A stretch of 64,000 nt of DNA, taken from assembly GCF_002929215.1 (NCBI RefSeq), contig NZ_PJII01000007.1:111246-175245 (forward strand), read 5' to 3'. The position numbers were made by a program, and so were the translations under genes. The stretch is from Arthrobacter sp. ZGTC412 (lineage in GTDB: Bacteria; Actinomycetota; Actinomycetes; Actinomycetales; Micrococcaceae). The notes beneath the pieces were generated by a model. It saw nothing but the letters and a program-made list of their open reading frames with translations. It made no database searches and was not told the DNA's origin. Shown here one piece after another: positions 19,282 through 28,071 of the stretch. The first letter of the stretch is position 1, and each line of letters begins with the position of its first letter.

Positions 19282-20214
19282 ATGACCGCCACCTCCCTGA
19301 CCAGCACCCAGGGCGCCGGCCGCGCCGGGGACAAAATCTTTTCGGGTGCCGCGCTGGCCGCCGGCTGCCTCATTCTCGCCGTCCTCTTCGGCGTCGCACT
19401 CTTCCTGGTAGTCCAGGCCATCCCGGCGCTGACCGCACCGGCCGCCGAGATCCAGGGCGGTGAAGGCTTCTTCGCCTACATCTGGCCCATCGTGATCGGC
19501 ACGCTCATCGCGGCAGTCATCGCGTTGGTCATCGCCACGCCCATCGCCATCGGCGTCGCGCTGTTCATCTCACACTTCGCCCCGCGCGGGCTCGCGTCCG
19601 GCCTGGGGTACGTGGTGGACCTGCTCGCAGCCATCCCGTCCGTCATCTACGGCGCCTGGGGTGCAGCGTTCCTGGCCAAGGAAATCTCCCCGGCCTACAA
19701 CTGGCTCGCGGACAACATGGGCTGGCTGCCCATCTTCCAGGGCCCGGCCTCGGCCACCGGCAAGACCATCCTTACGGCAGGAATCGTCCTCTCCGTTATG
19801 GTGCTGCCCATCATCACCTCGCTTTCCCGCGAGATCTTCCTCCAGACCCCCAAACTGCATGAGGAAGCCGCGCTCGCCCTTGGCGCCACGCGCTGGGAAA
19901 TGATCAAGATGTCCGTCCTGCCGTTCGCCCGCCCGGGCATCATCAGCGCCGTTATGCTGGGCCTCGGCCGAGCCCTCGGCGAGACCATGGCCGTGGCCCT
20001 GGTGCTGTCCTCCGGCGCGCTGACCGCCAGCCTGATCAAGTCCGGCAACCAGACCATCGCCGCGGAGATCGCCCTGAACTTCCCCGAAGCAAGCGGGCTT
20101 AAGGTCAGCACGCTGATCGCCGCCGGCCTGGTCCTGTTCGTCATCACCCTGGCCGTGAACATGATCGCGCGCTGGATTATCACCCGGCACAAAGAATTCT
20201 CGGGAGCCAACTAA
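19282..20214 (+). CDS. pstC: Phosphate ABC transporter permease PstC
   Basis: 310 residues from ATG 19282 (GAAGGG seven bases upstream). Six membrane helices; the permease loop 'EEAALALGATRWEMIKMSVLPFARPGI' is the EAA motif that contacts PstB. It forms the heterodimeric channel with PstA. It ends directly against the pstA start with no spacing. Confidence 0.95.
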   Translation: MTATSLTSTQGAGRAGDKIFSGAALAAGCLILAVLFGVALFLVVQAIPALTAPAAEIQGGEGFFAYIWPIVIGTLIAAVIALVIATPIAIGVALFISHFAPRGLASGLGYVVDLLAAIPSVIYGAWGAAFLAKEISPAYNWLADNMGWLPIFQGPASATGKTILTAGIVLSVMVLPIITSLSREIFLQTPKLHEEAALALGATRWEMIKMSVLPFARPGIISAVMLGLGRALGETMAVALVLSSGALTASLIKSGNQTIAAEIALNFPEASGLKVSTLIAAGLVLFVITLAVNMIARWIITRHKEFSGAN

Positions 20215-21324
20215 ATGACCTCCACGCTTACTCCCGTACGCAAGCGCTCGGCGCTTACCAAGGGCCAGCTGCCCAAGTACGCGCCCTACGTGGTCCTGGC
20301 CCTCGCACTGATCGTCGGTGCGGCCATCCTCGCACTGGTGGGCTTCAACGCGTTCGGCTGGGGCATAGTCTCCGCGATCCTGTTCGCCATCGGCCTGGTG
20401 TCCTGGAGCGCCGCCGTTGAGGGTTCCCGCAGGGCCAAGGACAAACTGGCCACCTGCCTGGTGGTGGGTTCCTTCCTCGTGGCACTGCTCCCGCTCTTTT
20501 CCGTGATCTGGACCGTGCTCGTCAACGGTGTGCCCGGTCTTCTTACCCCCGGGTTCCTCACCAACTCCATGAACGGCGTCACCGGCGTTTTCGACACCCG
20601 GGCAGTGGAACAAGGCACGCCCGTCCTGGGCGGCATCTACCACGCGCTCCTGGGCACGGTTCAGATCACGTTGCTGGCTACCATCATCTCGGTGCCGGTG
20701 GGTCTGCTGACCGCCATCTACCTTGTGGAGTACGGCGACGACGGCCGGCTGGCCCGGGCCATCACGTTCTTCGTTGACGTGATGACCGGCATCCCGTCCA
20801 TCGTGGCCGGCCTCTTCGCCGCGGCCTTCTTCTTCGCCGTGGTTGGTCCGGGCACCAAGACCGGTGCCGTTGCCGCCGTCGCGCTTTCCGTGCTGATGAT
20901 CCCCGTGGTGGTGCGGTCCAGCGAGGAAATGCTGAAAATCGTTCCCAACGAACTGCGTGAGGCCGCGTACGCCCTGGGCGTGCGCAAGTGGCGGACCATC
21001 GTCAAGGTGGTCATCCCGACGGCGATTTCCGGCATCGCGTCCGGCGTCACCCTGGCGATCGCCCGCGTCATTGGCGAGACTGCCCCCATCCTGGTCACCG
21101 CAGGCTTCGCCACCAGCATCAATTCCAACGTGTTCAGCGGCTGGATGGCCTCGCTGCCCACATTCATCTACACCCAGATCCTGAACCCCACGTCACCGGC
21201 CAACCCGGACCCGTCGTCGCAGCGGGCCTGGGGTGCCGCCCTGGTGCTGATCATCCTGGTGATGATCCTCAACCTGGGCGCCCGGCTGATCGCCAGGGTC
21301 TTCGCCCCCAAGACAGGCCGCTGA
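20215..21324 (+). CDS. pstA: Phosphate ABC transporter permease PstA
   Basis: 369 residues, ATG immediately after the pstC stop. Has an N-terminal extension with three extra helices ('VVLALALIVGAAILALVGFNAFG', 'IVSAILFAIGLVSW', 'LVVGSFLVALLPLFSVIW') before the usual permease core, as in other actinobacteria. The EAA loop is 'REAAYALGVRKWRTIVKVVIPTAISGI'. The partner of PstC in the inner-membrane channel. Confidence 0.95.
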   Translation: MTSTLTPVRKRSALTKGQLPKYAPYVVLALALIVGAAILALVGFNAFGWGIVSAILFAIGLVSWSAAVEGSRRAKDKLATCLVVGSFLVALLPLFSVIWTVLVNGVPGLLTPGFLTNSMNGVTGVFDTRAVEQGTPVLGGIYHALLGTVQITLLATIISVPVGLLTAIYLVEYGDDGRLARAITFFVDVMTGIPSIVAGLFAAAFFFAVVGPGTKTGAVAAVALSVLMIPVVVRSSEEMLKIVPNELREAAYALGVRKWRTIVKVVIPTAISGIASGVTLAIARVIGETAPILVTAGFATSINSNVFSGWMASLPTFIYTQILNPTSPANPDPSSQRAWGAALVLIILVMILNLGARLIARVFAPKTGR

Positions 21325-21395
21325 CCGCCTGCTCCTTCCGGTCCCACGGGCCGGGTCATAGACTTCAATTCATACCCAGTTAGTGAAGGAACATC

Positions 21396-22175
21396 ATGTC
21401 TAAGCGCATCGACGTCAAGGACCTGAACGTGTACTACGGCGATTTCCTCGCGGTGGAAGACGTCACCATCAACATCGAGGCCAAGTCCGTCACCGCGTTC
21501 ATCGGTCCGTCCGGCTGCGGTAAGTCCACCTTCCTGCGGACCCTGAACCGCATGCACGAGGTGCTTCCCGGTGCCCGCGTGGAGGGCGAGGTCCTGCTCG
21601 ACGGCGACAACCTGTACGGCACCGGCGTGGATCCCGTGACCGTCCGCTCGCAGATCGGCATGGTCTTCCAGCGGCCGAACCCGTTCCCCACCATGTCCAT
21701 CCGGGACAACGTGCTGGCGGGCGTGAAACTGAACAACAAAAAGATCTCCAAGGGCGAGGCTGACGTCCTGGTGGAGCGCTCGCTGAAGGGCGCCAACCTG
21801 TGGAACGAGGTCAAGGACCGCCTGGACAAGCCCGGGTCGGGCCTCTCCGGCGGCCAGCAGCAGCGACTCTGCATCGCCCGGGCCATTGCCGTGGAACCGC
21901 AGGTGATCCTGATGGACGAGCCCTGCTCCGCGCTGGACCCCATCTCCACCCTGGCCATCGAGGACCTCATCAACGAGCTCAAGGACCAGTACACCGTGGT
22001 GATCGTGACCCACAACATGCAGCAGGCAGCCCGCGTTTCGGACCGGACCGCCTTCTTCAACATTGCGGGCACCGGCAAGCCCGGCAAGCTGATCGAGGTA
22101 GGGGACACCCACACCATCTTCAGCAATCCCACCCAGAAGGCAACTGAGGACTACGTCTCCGGCCGGTTCGGATAA
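21396..22175 (+). CDS. pstB: Phosphate ABC transporter ATP-binding protein PstB
   Basis: 259 residues. Walker A 'GPSGCGKST' (37-45), Q-loop '[10 protein letters not shown]', signature '[14 protein letters not shown]', Walker B '[13 protein letters not shown]', H-loop '[10 protein letters not shown]'. All elements typical of PstB are present. It powers PstCA and closes the pst operon; no phoU follows it. The 71-bp gap after pstA contains GTGAAGGAAC as ribosome site. Confidence 0.97.
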   Translation: MSKRIDVKDLNVYYGDFLAVEDVTINIEAKSVTAFIGPSGCGKSTFLRTLNRMHEVLPGARVEGEVLLDGDNLYGTGVDPVTVRSQIGMVFQRPNPFPTMSIRDNVLAGVKLNNKKISKGEADVLVERSLKGANLWNEVKDRLDKPGSGLSGGQQQRLCIARAIAVEPQVILMDEPCSALDPISTLAIEDLINELKDQYTVVIVTHNMQQAARVSDRTAFFNIAGTGKPGKLIEVGDTHTIFSNPTQKATEDYVSGRFG

Positions 22176-22265
22176 TCCCCAGCCGCGCCCCAGGCTCGCA
22201 CGCTCGCCCGGGGACCCCTGCGGCCGTGGGCCCACAGCCAGCTGAACCAAGGGGCCGTCGCGCGC

Positions 22266-22673
22266 CTACTCAGGCACTTCCAGCTGGAAGCCGCACCGGC
22301 AGCGGAGGACCCTGGTGGGAAGTGAAACCGCGCTGAGTCCGCCACTGCCGCTGCTGGTGCGGTAGCACAAGCGTTCAATTTCGAACTTGGCTGCCTCCAT
22401 GGGGAAGCCGCAGTGGACGTACTCATCACCGAACATGACCACCTTGGCCATCCAGCGCACCTGGTGCAGGGCGGCGGCGACGTCGGCCGCGTACGCAAGG
22501 TGTTCGTGGAACCGGCGGCAGTCGTTGCAGGTGTACGAAACGGTGACCAGGTCACCGTTGGCCGCCCCCATCGCCGTGATGGCGTGAATGGTCAGGTGGT
22601 GTTCCGTACCGCAGGTTTCGCATTCCATCTGCCGTGGCTGGGGCAGGGAGTGCCGGGGATTCGAGGTGGACAC
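22266..22673 (-). CDS. Conserved hypothetical protein with Cys pairs (zinc ribbon-like)
   Basis: 135 residues from GTG 22673, or about 120 from ATG 22628. Four Cys clusters: 'CETCG' near residue 18, 'CNDC' near 50, single Cys in the middle, 'CRCG' near 128. A central helix is 'AYAADVAAALHQVRWMAKVVMFGDEYVHCGFPMEAAKFEIER'-like (helical and charged). This suggests a metal-binding fold of unknown role. No operon partner; the start region abuts a small divergent frame. Confidence 0.6.
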   Translation of the reverse strand: MSTSNPRHSLPQPRQMECETCGTEHHLTIHAITAMGAANGDLVTVSYTCNDCRRFHEHLAYAADVAAALHQVRWMAKVVMFGDEYVHCGFPMEAAKFEIERLCYRTSSGSGGLSAVSLPTRVLRCRCGFQLEVPE

Positions 22674-22674
22674 G

Positions 22675-22857
22675 ATGCCTGCTCTTTTCCGCGATGTGCA
22701 TCCGGGCCGCCGATATTCTGCAGCGGCGTTGGTCCGCGCCCTGCACCCGGCGGCGGATGTCGGCCCCGGCAGCAGCGCTTGGGGCGTACTGTCGAATTTA
22801 CGTCACAAGGGTCGGCCTGTACAGGGCAGCAGGGCCCTCCAGACTCCCCGGGAATGA
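22675..22857 (+). CDS. Possible small protein, about 60 aa
   Basis: ATG 22675; 'MPALFRDVHPGRRYSAAALV' followed by 'SSAWGVLSNLRHKGRPVQG' resembles a short winged-helix core, but wobble GC is lower than in neighbours, there is no clear ribosome site, and it starts two bases from the opposing gene. Kept as a weak candidate. Confidence 0.22.
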   Translation: MPALFRDVHPGRRYSAAALVRALHPAADVGPGSSAWGVLSNLRHKGRPVQGSRALQTPRE

Positions 22858-22926
22858 TGGTGTGGGACACCGTGCGGCCACCGCTGACGCTGGTTCGCCG
22901 TCTGCAGCCGGAACGCGATGACCCGC

Positions 22927-23940
22927 TCACCCAGCCAGCGGGGACAGTGCCAGGGCCAGGACAAACGCGAGGGCAGCCGTTGCCGCCGGGGTCAGGATCC
23001 ACAGCGTCACGATCCGGATCACCAACTTCCGGTTGGTCACCGAAAAGTTCTGGTTCTCGCCGGCGCCCAGCACCGCGGAGGTGACGGTATGCGTGGTGGA
23101 GAGCGGCCACTGCAGGCCAATCGCACCTACAAACAGCATGAGGGCGCTGAAGATCTGCGCCACCGAGCCGCGCAGCGGATCAACCTTGGTGATTTTGTAG
23201 CCGATGGTGTGCGAGATCCGCCAGCCCCCGTAGAGCGTCCCGGCCGTGATCATCACCGCCGTAAGCAGCGCCACCCACACGGGGATGGTGCCGCCGTCGG
23301 AATAGCCCGCTGCCAGCAGGGCGAGGATCAGCACGGCGCTGATCCGCTGCCCGTCCTGCAGGCCGTGGCCAAAGGCGACCGCCCCGGCAGCTATGGACTG
23401 GCTCCGGCGGAACCGCTGGTTGACCACGTTGGGTTGTGTGTAGCGGGCAGCCCAGGTGGCCGGGTAAACGAGCAGGAAGGTGCCGCTGTAGGCGACCAGC
23501 GGCGACAGCACCAGCGGCAGGACCACCTGGAACAACAGGGAGTGGTCCACCCCGCCCACGCCCGTCCCGCCCACAGCCAAACTGGCGAGCCCGGCCCCGG
23601 CAAGGCCACCCACCAGTGCGTGCGTGGAAGACGCCGGAATACCCCGCCACCACAGCAGGATGCCCCACGCGATGGCGCTGCCAAGACCGGCGAGCAGGAT
23701 GCTGAGGCCGTCCGTCCCGTCAGGCAGGTGGATCCAGGTCTGGCTGACAGCCACGGCCAGGAGCGCGCTTAGCAGGGCGCCCAGGAAGTTGAAGAAGGCG
23801 GCCAGCAGCACTGCCACGCTGGGTGTGAGCGCCCGGGTCCGCACGGCAAGGGCCACCGAGGTGGAGACGTCGCGGAAGCCGTTGACGAACGCGAACACGG
23901 CTGCCAGCAGGACCACCGCGCCGAAGACGACTGCTGTCAC
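22927..23940 (-). CDS. pit: Low-affinity inorganic phosphate transporter (PiT family)
   Basis: 337 residues, GTG start. About ten membrane helices with the inverted PiT repeats: 'FAFVNGFRDVSTSVALAVRT' near the N-terminus and 'GSVAQIFSALMLFVGAIGLQWPLSTTHTVTSAVLGAGENQN' toward the end. Moves metal-phosphate with protons. Directly follows the DUF47 gene (start one base after its stop), the standard Pit/PhoU-like pair. It lies near pstSCAB on the opposite strand, so high- and low-affinity uptake are clustered. Confidence 0.92.
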   Translation of the reverse strand: MTAVVFGAVVLLAAVFAFVNGFRDVSTSVALAVRTRALTPSVAVLLAAFFNFLGALLSALLAVAVSQTWIHLPDGTDGLSILLAGLGSAIAWGILLWWRGIPASSTHALVGGLAGAGLASLAVGGTGVGGVDHSLLFQVVLPLVLSPLVAYSGTFLLVYPATWAARYTQPNVVNQRFRRSQSIAAGAVAFGHGLQDGQRISAVLILALLAAGYSDGGTIPVWVALLTAVMITAGTLYGGWRISHTIGYKITKVDPLRGSVAQIFSALMLFVGAIGLQWPLSTTHTVTSAVLGAGENQNFSVTNRKLVIRIVTLWILTPAATAALAFVLALALSPLAG

Positions 23941-23941
23941 C

Positions 23942-24559
23942 TCAGGATTCCTTGACGATGATGCTGCCTACCTGGGTGGCTATGCGCCGCATGTCCTTGG
24001 TAACGTCCACCAGTTGGTCGGCGACATCACGGTTCCGTGAGTACTGCGCCCACTTCATGTCCCTGATCATGTCCGCCACCCAGACCCTGTGCGTCCGTTC
24101 GGCACGCTTGGCCAGGCGAAGGATCTCGATCCAGTAATCCTCCAGGTCGTCCAGGTTGTCGAGCCGGCGCATGGCGTCCACGGTGAGCTCGGCCTGCCGG
24201 CTGATGATTTCCAGCTGGTCCGCGGCACGCTTGGGCAGCCGCTCGAGGCGGTACAGCGCCACCAGTTCCGCCGCGCCATCCAGTTTCTCGATGGTTTCAT
24301 TGAGGTAGCGGGACAGGGCATACATGTCTTCGCGGGGGAGCGGGTTCACGAAGCTGGTGCGCATGTGGGTGAGGAGGGCGAAGTGCAGCTCTGCGGATTT
24401 GGCCTCGTGGTTGTGCATGTCCTCCACGAGCTTGCCGTGCTCTGCGGCGGGGACGCCGAGGATTTCAGCCAAAGTGGCGCTGGCCAGCACTATTTGCTGC
24501 GCCATCTGCGATAGGAGGTTCAGCCCGGCGGGCTCCTGGGGAAAAAGGCGCAGCTTCAC
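23942..24559 (-). CDS. DUF47 (PhoU-like) Pit accessory protein
   Basis: 205 residues from GTG 24559 ('VKLRLFPQEP'); the longer upstream frame lacks family similarity. All-helical, with 'MAQQIVLASATLAEILG', 'LVEDMHNHEAKSAELHFALLTHM', and the conserved 'FVNPLPREDMYALSRYLNETIEKLDG'. DUF47 proteins regulate the Pit transporter encoded next to them. Immediately upstream of pit on the same strand. Confidence 0.88.
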   Translation of the reverse strand: MKLRLFPQEPAGLNLLSQMAQQIVLASATLAEILGVPAAEHGKLVEDMHNHEAKSAELHFALLTHMRTSFVNPLPREDMYALSRYLNETIEKLDGAAELVALYRLERLPKRAADQLEIISRQAELTVDAMRRLDNLDDLEDYWIEILRLAKRAERTHRVWVADMIRDMKWAQYSRNRDVADQLVDVTKDMRRIATQVGSIIVKES

Positions 24560-24884
24560 GTAGTTACCGGTCTCCGGGATAAGTACAGGGCGAAAGTTGC
24601 CTGCCGTGTGACTTGACCCCGGCGCGCAACTGACGCTAACTCTACCGGCCCGTAACTGCACCATTGAAATGGGCGAACGGGAAACGGGCAGGCAGGAAAC
24701 GGGCAAACGATAATTGGGCAGAAAAATGGTGCCGAACCGGATACGCCTCTCGGCGGTAGGCCGCTCTAGGCGGCTGAATGTTGAAGCCCGGGGGTTTCGC
24801 GGCTCGGCACCAGTTTCAGTGTTCTACGTTGGTTGGCCCAAGTCAACATTGACAGATTCGGGCTCTTGGGCCACGACGGTTGGG

Positions 24885-25544
24885 TCAGTCCAGTTCGCCG
24901 AGTCGCCAGGCATTGGCGGCGTGCTCAAGGTCCTCGGCGGTCTTTACCAACTGATGGGAGTTGCGGGTGAGTTTGCTGGCGTGCGCCTCGTTGCCGTGCT
25001 CGGCACCGTCGGCGAGTGTCGCCTGGCCGAGCGCCACCACGCGGCAGAACGCCGCGGAACGTTCCAGCGCGACGTCGAACTCGCCGTCGAACGCCCCTGA
25101 AAGGATGGCGTCCGCCATCGCTTTCATCTCGTCCGCGCCGGGAGGCTCGGCGGCACCGGCCACCACGTTGGAGACCTGTGCGGTGTCCTTGCCCGCGCGG
25201 AAGTACACCGAAATGCGCTCCGGGTCCTGGACTGTGGCCGCGCGCAGGGCGTACAACCGCCACAGCGCGCCGGGCAGGGAACGCGCCGGGCTCTCGGCCC
25301 ACATCTCCGCGATGGCCTCAAGGCCCTGCTCGTCCGCGAGCTTGACCAGCCGATCGGTCACCACGGGGTCATCGCTGTCCCGGCCGTGGCGGACCAGCGC
25401 CTGGGCAGCGAGATGCGCGGCTTCGGACACGCGGGCGGGGTCGGCTCCGCCGGCGAAGGGTTCGAAGTCGACGGGCGCGAAAGGCTTCGGCTTGTGGTGC
25501 CGGTTGGCGCCGCCGTAATGACTGGAACCTGTTTGCTCGCTCAT
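24885..25544 (-). CDS. Conserved hypothetical protein, 219 aa
   Basis: ATG 25544, reading 'MSEQTGSSHYGGANRHHKPKPF...', preceded by TAGCGT and seven bases, so probably leaderless. No membrane segment or signal. Mostly helical: 'SEAAHLAAQALVRHG', 'RSLPGALWRLYALRAATVQDP', 'AFCRVVALGQATLADG'. Homologues are common in Micrococcaceae, as far as I recall, without assigned function. The 325 bp between it and the pit-side genes (24560-24884) show no gene. Confidence 0.7.
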   Translation of the reverse strand: MSEQTGSSHYGGANRHHKPKPFAPVDFEPFAGGADPARVSEAAHLAAQALVRHGRDSDDPVVTDRLVKLADEQGLEAIAEMWAESPARSLPGALWRLYALRAATVQDPERISVYFRAGKDTAQVSNVVAGAAEPPGADEMKAMADAILSGAFDGEFDVALERSAAFCRVVALGQATLADGAEHGNEAHASKLTRNSHQLVKTAEDLEHAANAWRLGELD

Positions 25545-25732
25545 GCCCCCCACGCTACTCCTGTGCCCTGCGGGAAATCGAGCATCAGGACATAGCCAGT
25601 GGACACGCAGGCAGGGCACGACGGCGGGGCCCGCCTGCGTGCCAATGGTGCCTTGACCATGGGTTAGAGTATTAACGTCCGGAAATGGATGGGCCGGGTT
25701 GGCTGGCACACCGTGCCGAAGCAGCCCGGCTG

Positions 25733-25805
25733 GGGCCTTTAGCTCAGTTGGTAGAGCATCGGACTTTTAATCCGTGGGTCGTGGGTTCGAGCCCCACAGG
25801 GCCCA
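25733..25805 (+). tRNA. tRNA-Lys (anticodon TTT)
   Basis: 73 nt with acceptor GGGCCTT / AGGGCCC, D arm AGCTCAGTTGGTAGAGC, anticodon loop CTTTTAA with anticodon at 25766-25768, T arm GTGGGTTCGAGCCCCAC, and discriminator A. CCA is not encoded. Confidence 0.97.
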
Positions 25806-25825
25806 CTCTTTTAGCGAAGAGTGGG

Positions 25826-25864
25826 AAATCCCCCGGCAGCCTCCCCGAGGCCGCCGGGGGATTT
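25826..25864 (+). terminator. Terminator after tRNA-Lys
   Basis: Twelve-bp stem AAATCCCCCGGC (25826-25837) with GCCGGGGGATTT (25853-25864), followed by CTTGTT. Ends the tRNA transcript just before the lacI-type gene. Confidence 0.85.
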
Positions 25865-25894
25865 CTTGTTGGCGGCAACCGGCACAATGGGGGC

Positions 25895-26911
25895 ATGACA
25901 AAAAGCAGCACCGGGCGGCTGCCGCGCCTTGAGGACGTTGCCGAACTTGCCGGCGTCTCGCACCAGACCGTTTCCCGGGTGGTCAACGGCCACCCCAACG
26001 TCAGTAAGGCAACCCGGGAAAAGGTTGAGGCTGCCATCGCGGAGCTCGGTTACCGGCGGAACACAGCGGCCCGGAGCCTGGTGACCCGGCGCTCGCAGAC
26101 CATCGGTGTGCTCGGCAGCGAGCTTTCCCAGTACGGCCCCGCCAACACCCTGCTTGGCGTGGAGCATGCAGCCCGGGACGCCGGCTACTTCGTCAGCATC
26201 GCCGCGCTGCGTTCGGTGGGCAGGGACGCGATCTTCGATGCGCTGCGGCATTTCCTGGACCAGGCCGTGGACGGGATCGCCGTCTTGGTGCCCCATACCG
26301 AAACCCTGCGGATCCTGGAGGAATTCAATCCAGGCGTGCCCGTAGTGGCTGTCGGCTCGGCGGGTAACGCTGCCGTGAGCGGGGCAATGGTGGACCAGAA
26401 GCGCGGCGCCGAAATCGCCGTCGGGCATCTTATCGAGCTGGGGCACAGCAGGATCGGACACGTTGCCGGGCCGGCGGACTGGGTCGACGGCGCCCTGCGG
26501 ACCGAGGGCTGGCGCGCCGCCCTGCAGCACGCGGGGCTTCAGGACGACCTGCTGCTGGAAGGCGACTGGAGCGCGGGCAGCGGCTACGCCATCGGGCGGC
26601 AGTTGGCAGCGGCACGCACCGCCACCGCCGTGTTTGTGGGCAATGACCAGATGGCCCTCGGGGTGCTGCGCGCCTTCAACGAGGCGGGGGTCCGCGTGCC
26701 CGACGACGTCTCCGTGGTGGGGTTCGACGACCAGCCGGAGTCCGGCTACTTCACCCCGCCGCTCACCACCGTTCGGCAGGACTTCGAAGAGCTCGGCAGG
26801 CGCTGCATGGACACCATGTTGAAGGAGATCGAGGCGGGCGCCGCTGTCAGCTCGACCGTCGTGATTCCCGAGCTGGTGCGCCGGGAGAGCGCAGCAGCGC
26901 TGCGGGATTAA
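25895..26911 (+). CDS. LacI-family transcriptional regulator
   Basis: 338 residues from ATG 25895. LacI DNA-binding head 'LEDVAELAGVSHQTVSRVVNGHPNVSKATREKV' (13-45), hinge 'RRNTAARSLVTRRSQTIGVL', then a sugar-binding domain ('VDGIAVLVP', 'VGHLIELGHSRIGHVAGP', 'AVFVGNDQMALGVLRAFNEAGVRVPDDVSVVGFDD'). CACAAT six bases before the ATG and no Shine-Dalgarno suggest a leaderless mRNA. It is 1.2 kb upstream of araBDA on the same strand and is one of two candidates for the LacI-type operator at the araB promoter. Confidence 0.93.
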   Translation: MTKSSTGRLPRLEDVAELAGVSHQTVSRVVNGHPNVSKATREKVEAAIAELGYRRNTAARSLVTRRSQTIGVLGSELSQYGPANTLLGVEHAARDAGYFVSIAALRSVGRDAIFDALRHFLDQAVDGIAVLVPHTETLRILEEFNPGVPVVAVGSAGNAAVSGAMVDQKRGAEIAVGHLIELGHSRIGHVAGPADWVDGALRTEGWRAALQHAGLQDDLLLEGDWSAGSGYAIGRQLAAARTATAVFVGNDQMALGVLRAFNEAGVRVPDDVSVVGFDDQPESGYFTPPLTTVRQDFEELGRRCMDTMLKEIEAGAAVSSTVVIPELVRRESAAALRD

Positions 26912-26978
26912 TTGTCCTCATAGCGAGCGGCTCGGACAATGAGTCCGCCCCGCATGGAGGTGTCTGTATGCTGGCCGG

Positions 26979-27374
26979 ATGACGGCGCCGCAGATTTACG
27001 TAAGTTTTGCCGGGACAGCCCGTGAGGCACTGACCTTCTACGCGGAGGTCTTCGCCGGGGAGCTTTCCCTGCACACCTACAGGGATTTCGGCCGCAGCGA
27101 CGGTCCGCCAGACGCGATTGCCCACGGTGTGCTCACCGGCACTGTGGCAATGGCGGGATCGGATGCGGCGGCGGGCGAGAGGACCGTGCGGCTCGAAGGA
27201 GTCATGCTTTCATTGCTCGGAACGGCTGAACCTGACGTTCTTCACAGCTGGTTTGATCAACTCGCTGTTGGAGGTGAGGTGGTAGACCCCCTTGCCCCTA
27301 AGCCCTGGGGCGCTTCCGATGGCCAGGTGGTTGACCGTCACGGGCTTCACTGGCTCATCGGGTATGAGGCTTAG
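26979..27374 (+). CDS. VOC-superfamily protein (PhnB-like)
   Basis: 131 residues. Glyoxalase/VOC pattern of the PhnB type: 'IYVSFAGTAREALTFYAEVFAGELSLHTYRDFG', central 'MLSLLGTAE', and C-terminal 'PWGASDGQVVDRHGLHWLIGY'. Such proteins bind a metal or small ligand; the reaction here is unknown. TATGCT six bases ahead of the ATG suggests a leaderless transcript. Confidence 0.8.
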   Translation: MTAPQIYVSFAGTAREALTFYAEVFAGELSLHTYRDFGRSDGPPDAIAHGVLTGTVAMAGSDAAAGERTVRLEGVMLSLLGTAEPDVLHSWFDQLAVGGEVVDPLAPKPWGASDGQVVDRHGLHWLIGYEA

Positions 27375-27391
27375 CGATCCACGGCTGCGGG

Positions 27392-27871
27392 CTAGCGGGT
27401 GGCGATTTCTCTTCGGCCCGACCAGATGCGGCCGGACCAGCGGGCGAGCCGGGGCCAGTAGTTGATGGCGGCATACGCTGCCAGCGCCGCAGCCATGTGC
27501 AGGTGGAGCATCAGGTGCAGTGAGTAGCCCGCGGGCGCGGCCACCTCACCGGCCGGGGACGGTTCCTGGGTGATTCCGCCGTGCCCGTGCTCCGACAGCC
27601 CGCTTCCGGAGCCGCCGGAAAAGACCGCAAACCCCAAGTGAAGCAACTGCTGGGCCACGCCGCACAAAAGCAACAACGCCCAGCCCGGCACCGGGAAGCG
27701 CCCCAGGATGGCCGCGGCCATGCCGAGCAGCGCGGCCAACGCCTCGATGATCATGAGGCTGGGGGCGGTGCCTCCCGCCGCAAGGTGGGCAACCAGGCCG
27801 AGGCCGGTGGAAAGCGGACCTGCCACCCATGCAAGGGAGCCGGCGCGGGCACTTGGTTTTGCGTCGTCCAC
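27392..27871 (-). CDS. Conserved membrane protein, His-rich
   Basis: 159 residues, GTG 27871 with AAGGAG six bases upstream. Four predicted membrane helices ('WVAGPLSTGLGLVAHLAAGG', 'APSLMIIEALAALLGMAAAILG', 'ALLLLCGVAQQLLHLGFAVFSG', 'MLHLHMAAALAAYAAINYW') and a His/Gly-rich outer loop 'EHGHGG', plus 'LHLMLHLHM'. Histidines in helices and loop hint at metal binding, but I do not recognise the family. Divergent from araBDA. Confidence 0.6.
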   Translation of the reverse strand: MDDAKPSARAGSLAWVAGPLSTGLGLVAHLAAGGTAPSLMIIEALAALLGMAAAILGRFPVPGWALLLLCGVAQQLLHLGFAVFSGGSGSGLSEHGHGGITQEPSPAGEVAAPAGYSLHLMLHLHMAAALAAYAAINYWPRLARWSGRIWSGRREIATR

Positions 27872-27999
27872 GGAGCTCCTTCCGGTTGTCTGATTGATCC
27901 AGTACTGGGCTTCATCCTGCTCTTACCCTTTTGGGCAGCGTTCCACACTATCCCGGCTGGGGCCCGCATTTGCCGGGCCGAGGGCATCCGTAACCAGCG

Positions 28000-28030
28000 T
28001 TGACATCCGTCTTGTTAGCGCTCACAATTG
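28000..28030 (+). promoter_or_regulatory. araBDA promoter with LacI-type operator
   Basis: -35 TTGACA 28000-28005, 17-bp spacer, -10 CACAAT 28023-28028. Overlapping spacer and -10 is the near-perfect palindrome TTGTTAGC-GCTCACAA (28012-28027), a LacI/GalR operator. Bound repressor would cover the -10 element. Confidence 0.75.
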
Positions 28031-28071
28031 AAGGGTCGCGGAGCTGCGGCAGCTATCGGAGGAACTCTTTA

